The translations under genes were made by a program, and so were the position numbers. From assembly GCA_018399255.1 (NCBI GenBank), contig JAGYPA010000012.1, positions 1 through 64,000 of the forward strand: 64,000 bases of DNA, read 5' to 3'. Origin of the DNA: Spirochaetales bacterium (GTDB taxonomy: Bacteria; Spirochaetota; Spirochaetia; JABMQR01). Shown one piece after another: positions 9,444 through 19,325 of the stretch. Numbering within the stretch: position 1 is the first letter of the stretch; each line of letters begins with the position of its first letter. Under the pieces are notes generated by a model. That model saw only the letters and a program-made list of their open reading frames with translations. It was not told the origin of the DNA and did not search any database.

Positions 9444-10067
9444 ATGAGAAATTGGAAACTGAAAAGCCTTGCTGCAGCGGCTGCAATTGGAGTACTGTTA
9501 CTTTCCGGCTGCGTATCAACCGATCAGATCAGCAAACTTGCTGACGACGCCTTGGTTGCAGAGCTGCGACTCTCCGCTATCGAAACACAAACTGCAGATA
9601 TGAAAGCAGCTTTCCAGACCGTAGCCAAAGCGGAAGAGCTTGAGGCTCTTTCGGCTGAGCTTCAGAAAACACGTCAGGAAGTTGCAGAAGAGATGAATGC
9701 GGCTGCTGCACAGGCATCTGAAGAAATTCTTGCTGTGCGCCAGGAAACAACTGCCGCGATGAATACGGCAATAGCACAGGTCTCCGATGAGATTATTGCT
9801 TTGCGGCAGGAAACGGCCGACATCATCAGAAATTATACAAAAAATGAGAGTTTCACCCAGCTTGCGGATCGGGTTACCCTGCTTGAAAATGAACTTGCCC
9901 TGATCCAGGAAGTGATCGGAAACCTTGCCGCCTATGGCGAATATACAGACAGCGAGGATTTCCTTGCCTTCCTCTATGGCCTTGTCGACATTTACGACAC
10001 CCTGGAAGTAGTAGAAAGAAACCTGCTCAACCTGAAGGAAGCCATGCGATTGTTTGTTGCGGAATAA
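9444..10067 (+). CDS. Coiled-coil lipoprotein
   Basis: Lipobox LLLSGC; long Ala/Glu heptad/hendecad region with 22-aa repeats. Confidence 0.7.
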   Translation: MRNWKLKSLAAAAAIGVLLLSGCVSTDQISKLADDALVAELRLSAIETQTADMKAAFQTVAKAEELEALSAELQKTRQEVAEEMNAAAAQASEEILAVRQETTAAMNTAIAQVSDEIIALRQETADIIRNYTKNESFTQLADRVTLLENELALIQEVIGNLAAYGEYTDSEDFLAFLYGLVDIYDTLEVVERNLLNLKEAMRLFVAE

Positions 10068-10082
10068 AAAGCCCGCTCCCCC

Positions 10083-10120
10083 CTGACCTGCAAGCCCTGT
10101 CAGTGCAGCCGGCAGGTCAG
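10083..10120. terminator. Stem-loop between convergent genes
   Basis: CTGACCTGC...GCAGGTCAG followed by AGATTTT. Confidence 0.5.
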
Positions 10121-10132
10121 AGATTTTCACCA

Positions 10133-12067
10133 TCAGGATTCAATTCCGAAAAGCTCTTTAACAGCAGCCATATTACGCTCGTTGAAGAAGTTTTTTTCGA
10201 CATACATGGCATCTATGCGATCCTTGTATAACTCAGCAGCCTTATACCTGACAAGCTTCATGGTAGAGTTGATGAGCCCGTCATCCTCGGAAAACTCCTT
10301 GGGAATTATCTCAAATACGGCTGGAATCCACTGGGCAGATACTGATGCCTTGATTTCGGGTTCAAACGCATAGAGCGCTTTGCGAATTACTTCCAGAGCT
10401 TCCCTGGCTGTCCTTGCCGATGAGGCCTCCAAAACCTTCCTTGTCGGTTCTACCTGAAGGGTAACCAGACCGGTTGTATAGTTCTTATGATCATTGTAGA
10501 CCATAATCTGGCTGACCAGATCACAGTTGTTGACAATAGCCTCTTCAATCTCCTCAGGTGAGTATTTTTCTCCGTCTGGTGAGATAAGCAGGGCTTTGGC
10601 CCGTCCGGTGACAACCAGAAAACCGTCCCTGTCGTAGTACCCGAGATCTCCCGTCCAGAGCCATCCATCCCTCAAAACCTCTTCAGATGCTGCGGGATTC
10701 TTGAAATAGCCCTTCATTACATTATCACCCTGAATAACAATTTCCCCGCGCTCACCCTGCCCGGCTTCTGTGATTTCGTCCTTCATTATCCTGCAGACCA
10801 CATTAGGAGCTACCATACCGCTCGTCCCGAATTTATGCTTGTGCGGAGCATTGGAACAGATGACAGGCGCTGCTTCGGTGAGGCCGTACCCCTGAAAAAT
10901 CGGCATCCCTATGGCGGCAAAGAAATCCTGCTGCCTGACCTCGAGCAGAGCTCCGCCGCCGACGCAGAATTCGATCCTGCTGCCGAAGACTTCTCTGAGT
11001 TTAGGAAAAATCAGCTTTGATGCCAGAAAATAGGGAATTGCCGTGGCAATTTTTGTCCTCAATCCCAGTCCCGGTTTCGCCGAACCATCTCCATTACGGC
11101 GGATACCGGCAGTCAGTCCGGCGCTGAAAATTTTCTCGATCAGCCCTCCCTTTTCCGCTATGCCAGCCGCCATTTTCTTCATAAAGTTACCTGATATTGC
11201 CGGAACTGTCATAACAAAATGGGGATTAACCTCTTTCAGGTTTTTGGGGAGATTTCTGATGATATTCAGGCTGCCCCCCCGGGCATCTACAAAATGCATG
11301 GTAATACCCCGCAGCAATGAAGCATACAGTCCGACAGTATGAGCGAATGAGTGGTCAAGAGGCAGGACGATCAGGGTTTCATAGACAGCATCGGGCAATC
11401 GGAACAGTTCTACCGAATCAGTCGCATTTGCGAAGTAGTTCTTGTGGGTCAGCATGATGCCCTTGGGGTTTCCTGTGGTACCCGAGGTATAGCAGATATT
11501 GACCAGATCCTCCTCGCTGATGCTCTTTTCCAGCTTGGAAACCAGCTCCGGTTTCTTCTTCAGAGCTTTTTCACCTTCCGACAGAAGGGCGGAATAGAGA
11601 ATAACAGCCTCTCCGCGGCCGACTCCCAAGTCTTTTTCAACTTGCAGAAGGTTAGAATCTTCCTCGTCAAGGTACACGAGGAGCGGTTTTTTTTCAAAAC
11701 TGGCATACGCCTGGGAAACTTTCTTTATGGTATTGCTGGATACGATAAAGCCGCCGGCTTCAGAATGGTTGATGCGAAAGGCTATTTCTTCCGGGGTCAG
11801 TTTGATAGACATCGGAACCGAGACGCAGGCAGCCTTGACAACGCCGAATTCTCCTGCTACCCACTGAGGTCTGCCTTCAGCAAGAATTCCCACTGCTGTA
11901 TTACGTTTGAATCCCCGTGCAATAAGGGCTGCAGCAACTTGGTCCGACTCGTGATCTATATCAGCAAAGGTCCAGGGTTTCCAGCCCTCGTCAGTCTTCA
12001 TTGTGGTATATGCCCGTCCCGGATATCGCCGGGCCGCTTCATGCAGCAGTCGTATTATGGTCTTCAT
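10133..12067 (-). CDS. Long-chain acyl-CoA synthetase (AMP-forming)
   Basis: ICYTSGTTGNPKGIMLTHKN, YGLTEAAPVICSN, WLWTGDLGYYDRDGFLVVTGRAK. Confidence 0.93.
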   Translation of the reverse strand: MKTIIRLLHEAARRYPGRAYTTMKTDEGWKPWTFADIDHESDQVAAALIARGFKRNTAVGILAEGRPQWVAGEFGVVKAACVSVPMSIKLTPEEIAFRINHSEAGGFIVSSNTIKKVSQAYASFEKKPLLVYLDEEDSNLLQVEKDLGVGRGEAVILYSALLSEGEKALKKKPELVSKLEKSISEEDLVNICYTSGTTGNPKGIMLTHKNYFANATDSVELFRLPDAVYETLIVLPLDHSFAHTVGLYASLLRGITMHFVDARGGSLNIIRNLPKNLKEVNPHFVMTVPAISGNFMKKMAAGIAEKGGLIEKIFSAGLTAGIRRNGDGSAKPGLGLRTKIATAIPYFLASKLIFPKLREVFGSRIEFCVGGGALLEVRQQDFFAAIGMPIFQGYGLTEAAPVICSNAPHKHKFGTSGMVAPNVVCRIMKDEITEAGQGERGEIVIQGDNVMKGYFKNPAASEEVLRDGWLWTGDLGYYDRDGFLVVTGRAKALLISPDGEKYSPEEIEEAIVNNCDLVSQIMVYNDHKNYTTGLVTLQVEPTRKVLEASSARTAREALEVIRKALYAFEPEIKASVSAQWIPAVFEIIPKEFSEDDGLINSTMKLVRYKAAELYKDRIDAMYVEKNFFNERNMAAVKELFGIES

Positions 12068-12103
12068 GATTTTCCTCCCTTTCCCAATTTCGGCATGTAT
12101 CTG

Positions 12104-12118
12104 TGAAAACGCTTTTCA
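12104..12118. promoter_or_regulatory. LacI-family-type operator upstream of acyl-CoA synthetase
   Basis: TGAAAACGCTTTTCA, arms TGAAAA/TTTTCA, just downstream of a TATAGT -10-like sequence on the minus strand. Confidence 0.45.
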
Positions 12119-12170
12119 TTCTACTATATACTGATTTGAGCAGTTTAACCACAAAAAATCGGGGTTGAAT

Positions 12171-13184
12171 TCAGGATGACTTACTCCTGTCGAGATACCA
12201 GAGAATGGTTTTTCTGAGACCCTCATCAACCGGAGTCCGGGGAGACCATCCCAGTTCTTTTCTGATTTTTTCTGTATTCAGGGCATAGCGCTGATCATGT
12301 CCCTTCCTATCCTTCACAAACACCAGCCGACTGAGCAGCTGTTTCTTGGAAAGCCCGGCTTCATCCGCTGTCATGCAGCAGAGCAGCTGGAGAAGATCGA
12401 GATTCCGGTACTCCATTCCGCTGCCGACAGCATACCGTTCGCCCACCCTCCCTTTCTGCAGGATCACCCAGACGGCCTCGGCATGATCACCCGCAAACAG
12501 CCACTCTCGAACCTGGAGTCCGTCACCGTAAAGCGGCAGGGGGCGACCGTCAAGCATACGCTGTATCATGGAGGGTATCATTTTCTCCTCATGCTGATTG
12601 GGTCCGTAATTATTGGAGCTGTAGGATATGGTTAACGGAAGGCCGTAGGTATGGAAAAAGGAGGAAGCCAGATTGTCAGCCGCTGCTTTGGTTGCAGCAT
12701 AGGGATTTCGCGGATTATAGGGGGATTCTTCTGAGAATTTCCCTCTTTGACCGAGCGAACCGAATACCTCATCAGTACTGATCTGATGAAAGAGCACATC
12801 GGTACGTTCCTTCCAGAAGGTCTTAGCCGCTTCGAGCAGCGTAAACGTTCCGGTTATGTTAGTTTTTACAAATCTGCCCGGGTCGGATATAGCTGAATCA
12901 ACATGGGTTTCCGCGGCAAAGTTTATTACCGTATCGATATCGTAAACCTTGAAAACTCTTTCAAGATGTAGAGTGTCACAGATATCACCCTGTTCAAAAA
13001 AAAACCTTGTTCTGCCGTACGATTTTTCAAGCACGGCAAGATTCGACAGGTTTCCGGCATACGTGAGGAGATCGTACACCACCACCCGCCCGCTGAATGA
13101 TTTCGAACTGAAGAGACGATGAACAAAGTGGGACCCGATGAACCCGGCTCCACCGGTTACGAGCAAATTTTCAAGCTTTCTCAT
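12171..13184 (-). CDS. rfbB: dTDP-glucose 4,6-dehydratase
   Basis: VTGGAGFIGSHFVHRLF, HVDSAISDPGRFVKTNITGTFTLLEA, HQISTDEVFGSLG, YAATKAAAD. Confidence 0.93.
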   Translation of the reverse strand: MRKLENLLVTGGAGFIGSHFVHRLFSSKSFSGRVVVYDLLTYAGNLSNLAVLEKSYGRTRFFFEQGDICDTLHLERVFKVYDIDTVINFAAETHVDSAISDPGRFVKTNITGTFTLLEAAKTFWKERTDVLFHQISTDEVFGSLGQRGKFSEESPYNPRNPYAATKAAADNLASSFFHTYGLPLTISYSSNNYGPNQHEEKMIPSMIQRMLDGRPLPLYGDGLQVREWLFAGDHAEAVWVILQKGRVGERYAVGSGMEYRNLDLLQLLCCMTADEAGLSKKQLLSRLVFVKDRKGHDQRYALNTEKIRKELGWSPRTPVDEGLRKTILWYLDRSKSS

Positions 13185-13297
13185 TTGCAGTAAGTATACC
13201 GAAATTCCTTCTATTGGGGAAATGGTTTCAGCAGGGGCTTTTTAAAAATCGCCAATTTTTTGCAAGGAACGGATTTTTTGCAAGGAGTCTGTCGGAC

Positions 13298-16200
13298 TTA
13301 CCCGGCAGCAAAGAGGAAAGCAAGCTGATCAACGGTAATGCCGGCTAGATCATCAGCCAGAATATCACAGGAAAGGGTACTTACTGCGGCCCCGATACCA
13401 ATAGACTTCATTCCTGCAGCCTGTATGCCAGCTATGCCTGGAGGGGCATCCTCAAATCCCGCACACTCATCGGGAAGGCATCCAATTCCTTCTGCCGCCC
13501 TGATAAATATTTCCGGGTCCGGCTTGCCCTGCTCCACCTCCCCTACCGGGACAATATAATCGAGCAAGCTTATAAGATCCAGCTGCCTGATAATATATTC
13601 CGCATTGCGGCTGGCTGATGCGACGGCTATCCGGATTCCCTGCTTTTTCAGCTGTATCAGGAGTTCCCGGGTTCCCGGAAGCAGATCATCGGCTGAGAGT
13701 TTTGCAAGCGAATCCCTGTATTGTGAATTTTTTCTCTCCATAAGCATCGATATCTGGTTTTCATCGAGTTCGACTCCGTTTTCTGCCAGAATAATCATAA
13801 GAGATTCACGTCTGGACACTCCACGCAGACGCTGATTAACTGAATGATCAAATTTCCAGTTATTATCATCGGCGAGCTGCTTCCAGGCTTCATAATGATA
13901 GATATCGGTCGAGGTTATCACTCCATCGAGATCAAATACTGCTCCGCGAAATTCCGGTCCAGTCTGAACAGCTGTCAGTTTTCTGCCAATCGTCAGCGGG
14001 CGTCCGCGATGCATAATTTCTACAGAAACATTTTGCCGGTCATGTTCTGCCGATAACAGCTCCTCTCCGGAACGGTCAGTTTCATCGAGAAGCTGATAGG
14101 TGGTCGTCTGACTGTCCATATGAACGGCTAGTGATCCTTTCGCGGTTTTCAACCTGAAACTCAGAGTTTGCCAGTGCTCAGGGAATGCGTGCGGGTATAA
14201 CGAGGGGGTTCCGTTATGATATCGGACCCCGGCGAACCCGAAAAGCGTCAGCATCCACGATCCAGCCATAGATGCTGTATGCAGTCCGTCTTTTGTGTTT
14301 CCCTGGAGGTTTTCCAGATCCACAAATGCGGCAGCTCTTGCATAACGTATCCCCGTATCCCTGCAGCCAAGCTCAAGAGCCATAATCCCCTGCATGCAGG
14401 CCGAAAGAGAGCTGTCACCGGTTGTCAGCGGTTCGTAAAAGTAAAAATCGCGTATTTTCTGCTGCAATGAAAACTGATCATGAAGCAGAAGGTGTACAAG
14501 GATGGCGTCTGCCTGTTTCAGTACCTGGTGTCGATATATGACAAGCGGATGATAATGAAGTAGGAGCGGATAGTTTTCGGGTGGGGTTGATTCAAAATCC
14601 CATGGTTCTCGATCTAGAAAGGTATCATCCTGAGGATGAATGCCGAGCTGTGAATCATAGGGGAGAAACATCGATTCAGCAGCCTTGCGCCAGAGCTTCT
14701 GTTCTTTATCGTCCAGCCGCAGCCGGGTGCAGAGCTTATCGAGAAAATCCGGATAGTGCTCCTTCAGGTGACTGAACCAGCAGGCTGCTTTTTTCAGGTG
14801 ATAGGCGGCCATGGCATTGGTGTAGAAGTTGTTATTCACCAGAGCTGAGTACTCATCGGGACCGGTAACCTCATTAATGCAGAACTGACTGCTTTTCCGT
14901 TTATTGAAAAATCCAAGGCTCAGCCACAGTCTGGCCGTCTCAAAAAGCATTTCCGCTCCGCCTTCCAGCATAATACTGACATCACCGGTTATTTCGACGT
15001 ACTGCAGAAGACTGTAGGCAATATCCGCGTTTATGTGATACTGAGCTGTACCGGCCGGAAAATAGGCTGACGCCTCTTGACCGTTTATTGTCCTCCATGG
15101 ATATAAGGCCCCTTTTTCGGAGAGCAGCTTCGCCTGACTGCGGGCGTGTTCAAGAATTGATATGCGGTACTTGAGCAGACTGCGGGCAATCCGGGAACTG
15201 ACATTGGTAAAAAATGGCATGGCATAGATTTCCGTATCCCAGAAGTAGTGCCCTTCATATCCGTTACCTGACAGCCCTTTTGCAGAGAGGCTGGTTTCTC
15301 CCGTCCTGCCGGCCGACTGGTAGAGTTGAAATATGTTATAACGCAGGGCTTTCTGGTATTCGGGATCACCGGCAATCCTGACATCCGCATCCTGCCAGAA
15401 TTTGCTGAGTTCCTCCTGCTGTATTTCAGCAAGCTTCTTGTAGCCCAGCTCTATGCCCTGCATCATGGCCGTACGATACTCATGGTACAAGGTATCCTCT
15501 TCGCCAGCAGGTCGAAAAGCATAGAAGAAGAGCTTTTCAACGACCAGTTCCGCTGATGCACCAGCTTGCGGAGCCGGAGAGATCAGTGTGCAGGTTTGCA
15601 GGGCGGCTTCATCAGAATCATTCTCGAAACATACCCATTCTTCAGCACCGTCGGTCTTTACTGCATACCCGTAGATAAGGGATAAATCACTCATGGCTGT
15701 CCGGTTATGGACTTGAACAGAACGATAGGCACCAAGCTGTTCGGTAGTGGTTGATACCTGCATGAGAGCTGCTTTTGCACCATGAGCTGCCGTTCGCGGA
15801 TCTGATCCGTCATGCAGGCTGGATGCTGAATTGGAAGATGACGGTACAGCGATTCCCGATACAACGGTTACCGGATGAGTTCCGCGATACGATATTTTCA
15901 GCCTGGTTCCGCCGATTCGCAGGTAGCGATAGCTAATCAGATGCTCCCAGCTTATCGTCAGCTGATCACCATTCGGACTATCCCAGACGATTTCCCGTGT
16001 AAGCACACCGGTTTTCATGTCAAGAACTCGTCTGAATCTGCGCATGGTGCCAGAATTCAGGGAGAACCGATGGCTGCCGCTGAAAACCTCAAGGTAGCGT
16101 GCATCAGGAACATCAATCATAGTCTGATTGTGTTCTGCAAATCCATACGCCTTTTCTCCATAGCAAATCGGACTCGTTTCGTAAAATCCGTTTATAAATA

Positions 16201-16342
16201 TACCTGGATGATACGAGGCATCCCGTTCAGTAAAATATCCGCGAATACCGAAGTATCCATTGGCAAGCGAGAACAAGGTTTCAAGTTCCGGTACTGCTTT
16301 CGGGTTATAGTCAGATTGCTCCAGTATCCAGGCTTCATCCAT
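13298..16342 (-). CDS. GH65 disaccharide phosphorylase fused to beta-phosphoglucomutase (HAD)
   Basis: GH65: FWDTEIYAMPFF, NEVTGPDEYSALVNNNFYTNAMA, KQADAILVHLL; C-terminal FDLDGVITSTDIYHYEAWKQL...GKPDPEIFIRAAE = beta-PGM. Confidence 0.92.
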   Translation of the reverse strand: MDEAWILEQSDYNPKAVPELETLFSLANGYFGIRGYFTERDASYHPGIFINGFYETSPICYGEKAYGFAEHNQTMIDVPDARYLEVFSGSHRFSLNSGTMRRFRRVLDMKTGVLTREIVWDSPNGDQLTISWEHLISYRYLRIGGTRLKISYRGTHPVTVVSGIAVPSSSNSASSLHDGSDPRTAAHGAKAALMQVSTTTEQLGAYRSVQVHNRTAMSDLSLIYGYAVKTDGAEEWVCFENDSDEAALQTCTLISPAPQAGASAELVVEKLFFYAFRPAGEEDTLYHEYRTAMMQGIELGYKKLAEIQQEELSKFWQDADVRIAGDPEYQKALRYNIFQLYQSAGRTGETSLSAKGLSGNGYEGHYFWDTEIYAMPFFTNVSSRIARSLLKYRISILEHARSQAKLLSEKGALYPWRTINGQEASAYFPAGTAQYHINADIAYSLLQYVEITGDVSIMLEGGAEMLFETARLWLSLGFFNKRKSSQFCINEVTGPDEYSALVNNNFYTNAMAAYHLKKAACWFSHLKEHYPDFLDKLCTRLRLDDKEQKLWRKAAESMFLPYDSQLGIHPQDDTFLDREPWDFESTPPENYPLLLHYHPLVIYRHQVLKQADAILVHLLLHDQFSLQQKIRDFYFYEPLTTGDSSLSACMQGIMALELGCRDTGIRYARAAAFVDLENLQGNTKDGLHTASMAGSWMLTLFGFAGVRYHNGTPSLYPHAFPEHWQTLSFRLKTAKGSLAVHMDSQTTTYQLLDETDRSGEELLSAEHDRQNVSVEIMHRGRPLTIGRKLTAVQTGPEFRGAVFDLDGVITSTDIYHYEAWKQLADDNNWKFDHSVNQRLRGVSRRESLMIILAENGVELDENQISMLMERKNSQYRDSLAKLSADDLLPGTRELLIQLKKQGIRIAVASASRNAEYIIRQLDLISLLDYIVPVGEVEQGKPDPEIFIRAAEGIGCLPDECAGFEDAPPGIAGIQAAGMKSIGIGAAVSTLSCDILADDLAGITVDQLAFLFAAG

Positions 16343-16382
16343 AAGGTATGCTCCTCTAATTGTAATGTTTCACGGCTGCGGA

Positions 16383-18326
16383 TTATTTCAGATCAGGTTT
16401 GAGCCAAAGCAGCTCCCAGGGCTGAAGAATCAGTCTGTCCGGATAGCGCCTTCCTGAAAGCAAGTCTGTGAGGACCGGGGAAATCTCGCCGCCAAAAACA
16501 GATTCCCGGGCTAATTCCTGCACTGAATCTGAGAAATTTGCCAGAACAAGAATATCGTATTCAGGCCCGGTACGAGAAAACCCGAGAATCCATCGATGGC
16601 CGTGATCAACTATGCGAGCTCCGTTTCCTCCGCCTCCTGCGAAAGCCGGCTCATTTTTACGGGATGAAAAAACCTTCAAGAGAGCTCTGTTGATCCTGCC
16701 TGCAGCCGATTCTGCAAGTGCAGCCGATTCTGCAAGTGCAGCCGATTCTGCAAAATCCCAGTCGAAGGGCATACGATGAACCCAGCGGGAATCAAGGTGA
16801 TGGTCTGGATTCTCAACATATGTATAATCGTTGAGCATGCCGTATTCATCTCCCAGATAGAGCAGCGGGAAACCGCCTGCACTTGCCGCTAATCCATACA
16901 TAAGCACTATTCTTCGCACTGCCTGGTCTATCTGCTGCTGATCTCCGGTTTCCAGGGATTTCTCCAGACCTGCCAGAGATGCGCAGGTTCCTGATATCCG
17001 GCAATCACCGGTATCCAGATTCTCCTGAAACGGAAGCCCCCTGGAAAAACTTCCCGGGAACCTGCCGGTATAAAAATCATTGAGAAATCTTCGGTGACTG
17101 AAGCCGTCAATGCCAAGTGCCGCGGCATCCTCATCATCAAAGGTCCACCCGATATCGTCATGGCAGCGTACATAGTTTACCCAGGAGCATTTTTCCGGAA
17201 TCTGCAGTCGAGCTTCGATTGATCTGCGCAGCAAAGCTGGATTTCGAACAGCTGAGGCTTCCCAGGTTTCGGCCATAAGTAACGGGTTGTAGGAAAGCTG
17301 ACACTCATCCGGATGAATGTATTCGAGCACCTCAGCCGGATGCACAATGGCTTCTGATTTGAAAGCAAGTTCCGGAACGGCCAGGGCAGATGCCTGTTTG
17401 AAAGCCTTAATCAGGGTATGTACTTTGGGCAGACTCTCACACCGTGTGTTCTTCTCTTTCCACATGAACGCCACGGCATCAAACCGGAGAACATCAGCCC
17501 CGATATTGGCAAGAAACAGCATTTCTCGGACCATGGCCCGGAAAACAGTATGGTTCTGATAATTGAGATCCCACTGATAGCTGTTAAAGGTTGTCCAGAC
17601 CCAGGCCTCCATAACTTCAGACCAGGTGAAGCTGCCCTTTCGGACTTCGGGAAAAATGTCTCTAAGATGCCGGCTGTATTCTGCCACCTGCCGGTGTTCC
17701 GGAAAGATAAAATAAAAACTTCGATACTCTGGATCCCCGGAAAGGGCCTTTAAAGCCCATTCATGCTGATTCGAGGTATGATTGAGGACGAAATCGAGGG
17801 AGAGCACAATACCGGCTGCATGCAGGACATCTGCAAGGCTTCGCAGGTCTTCTGCACTGCCCAGCCCTTCCTGAAAGGTTCGGTAGTCGGCAACTGCGTA
17901 GCCGCCGTCACTTTCTCCTTCAGGGGTTTTATAGATAGGCATAAGATGCAGATAGGTAATACCAAGATCTGACAGGTAGCCGACCTTCTCGGCAAGGCGC
18001 CCGAAACTGCCGGCAAAAAGATCTACATAGCAGACTGCCCCAACCGCCTTCTCAGTCAGAAACCAGGGAGTATCGCCCACATAATTCCAATCAGCCTTGA
18101 GCAGATGCTCGGGTCTGCTGCGAAAAGCCTCCCATATATCGCCCACAAGCTGCTCCATAAACAGGTGCACATCGTAGTGCCCTCCGTAAAGCTGGATTAG
18201 CAGCGGGTAGAGCTCGGGGAATTGTCGTATCAGTCTCTCCCGAAAAATATCCCAACGATCCTGACCGAGAAAGCAGGCATCCAACTTTCTGACAATCCGC
18301 TCTGTTACTACCTCATTTTGATTCAT
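16383..18326 (-). CDS. Amylosucrase-like GH13_4 enzyme
   Basis: GAVCYVDLFAGSFGRLAEKVGYLSDLGITYLHLMP, ADVLRFDAVAFMWK, FKSEAIVHP, YVRCHDDIGWTF match amylosucrase catalytic regions. Confidence 0.88.
   Translation of the reverse strand: MNQNEVVTERIVRKLDACFLGQDRWDIFRERLIRQFPELYPLLIQLYGGHYDVHLFMEQLVGDIWEAFRSRPEHLLKADWNYVGDTPWFLTEKAVGAVCYVDLFAGSFGRLAEKVGYLSDLGITYLHLMPIYKTPEGESDGGYAVADYRTFQEGLGSAEDLRSLADVLHAAGIVLSLDFVLNHTSNQHEWALKALSGDPEYRSFYFIFPEHRQVAEYSRHLRDIFPEVRKGSFTWSEVMEAWVWTTFNSYQWDLNYQNHTVFRAMVREMLFLANIGADVLRFDAVAFMWKEKNTRCESLPKVHTLIKAFKQASALAVPELAFKSEAIVHPAEVLEYIHPDECQLSYNPLLMAETWEASAVRNPALLRRSIEARLQIPEKCSWVNYVRCHDDIGWTFDDEDAAALGIDGFSHRRFLNDFYTGRFPGSFSRGLPFQENLDTGDCRISGTCASLAGLEKSLETGDQQQIDQAVRRIVLMYGLAASAGGFPLLYLGDEYGMLNDYTYVENPDHHLDSRWVHRMPFDWDFAESAALAESAALAESAAGRINRALLKVFSSRKNEPAFAGGGGNGARIVDHGHRWILGFSRTGPEYDILVLANFSDSVQELARESVFGGEISPVLTDLLSGRRYPDRLILQPWELLWLKPDLK
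16702..16755. repeat. 3 x 18-bp in-frame tandem repeat inside GH13 gene (AESAAL repeats)
   Basis: GCAGCCGATTCTGCAAGT at 16702 and 16720, third copy from 16738 (last bases diverge); protein AESAALAESAALAESAA. Confidence 0.95.
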
Positions 18327-18365
18327 GCGTACACCCTGCTGCCCGATGCCAGCTCTGGAAGAAAA

Positions 18366-19325
18366 CTACCCCTTGACGGATCCGGCCATAAGACCGCGAA
18401 CAAAATACCTCTGAAGCGAAAAGAAGGTAATCAGAGGCAGAATAAGACTGATAAAGGCCCCTGCAGTCAGCAGATGCCAGTCCTGCCCTCTCGTACCGAT
18501 CATGTTGAGCAGGCGCTGGGTCATAACCTGATACTTCTCGCCAGACCCGCTCATAAACACCAGGGCTACCAGTAAGTCATTCCAGACCCAGATAAACTGA
18601 AAGATTGCAAAGGAAGCAAGGGCTGGAACCGAGAGGGGAAGCACAAGGCGCACAAAGGTAGTAAAATGCGATGCTCCATCAATAAACGCGGATTCCAGCG
18701 TACTGCGCGGTATAGTGCTTATGTAGTTGAAAAGCAGATAGGTAGCAAGAGGCAGTCCGAACCCTGTGTGAGCCATCCAGATACCAAGGAACGTACCATT
18801 AAGTCCTATCCGCTGATAATCCCGCAGGATGGGGATAAGGGCTATCTGAAGCGGTACTACCAGTATTGCTACAATGGCCACAAAAAGCACCTTTCTCCCG
18901 GGAAAATCAAGCCAGGCAAAACCATAGGCCGCGAAGGCTGCAATAAGAATCGGTATAATCACTGAAGGAACTGTTACGGTCAGGCTGTTGAGAAAGGCCC
19001 CCATCATGTTATCACCGCGCTCTGTTACGACATCGCCTGATGCATTGGTATATTTGAACGGCTTACCGCCAAGCACCTGTTTGTAGTTTTCAAAGGTCAA
19101 TGCGGAAAGATCGCTGCCTGCCGTCCACCAACCCGAACGGGATACTTCGTCCCTGTCCCTGAAAGATGTTATCAGCACACCAATAGTGGGAAGGGTCCAT
19201 ACGATGCAGATAACCAGCAAGATTATGCTGATAACAATTTTCTGTCGTTTCCTGGCGCTGGCATAGCTTTTCTTTTTGCCCGGCCCAGCCGCTTTGTGTA
19301 ATGTTACTGCTGCTGCGTCTGCCAT
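18366..19325 (-). CDS. ABC sugar transporter permease, AglG-like
   Basis: Six TM, ESAFIDGASHFTTFVRLVLPLSVPALASFAIFQFIWVWND (EAA loop). Confidence 0.88.
   Translation of the reverse strand: MADAAAVTLHKAAGPGKKKSYASARKRQKIVISIILLVICIVWTLPTIGVLITSFRDRDEVSRSGWWTAGSDLSALTFENYKQVLGGKPFKYTNASGDVVTERGDNMMGAFLNSLTVTVPSVIIPILIAAFAAYGFAWLDFPGRKVLFVAIVAILVVPLQIALIPILRDYQRIGLNGTFLGIWMAHTGFGLPLATYLLFNYISTIPRSTLESAFIDGASHFTTFVRLVLPLSVPALASFAIFQFIWVWNDLLVALVFMSGSGEKYQVMTQRLLNMIGTRGQDWHLLTAGAFISLILPLITFFSLQRYFVRGLMAGSVKG

Noticed and set aside
11351-12106. 251-aa plus-strand ORF
   Set aside because: Fully antisense to the acyl-CoA synthetase, no family signature.
15875-16402. 175-aa plus-strand ORF
   Set aside because: Antisense to the GH65 gene; no motif.
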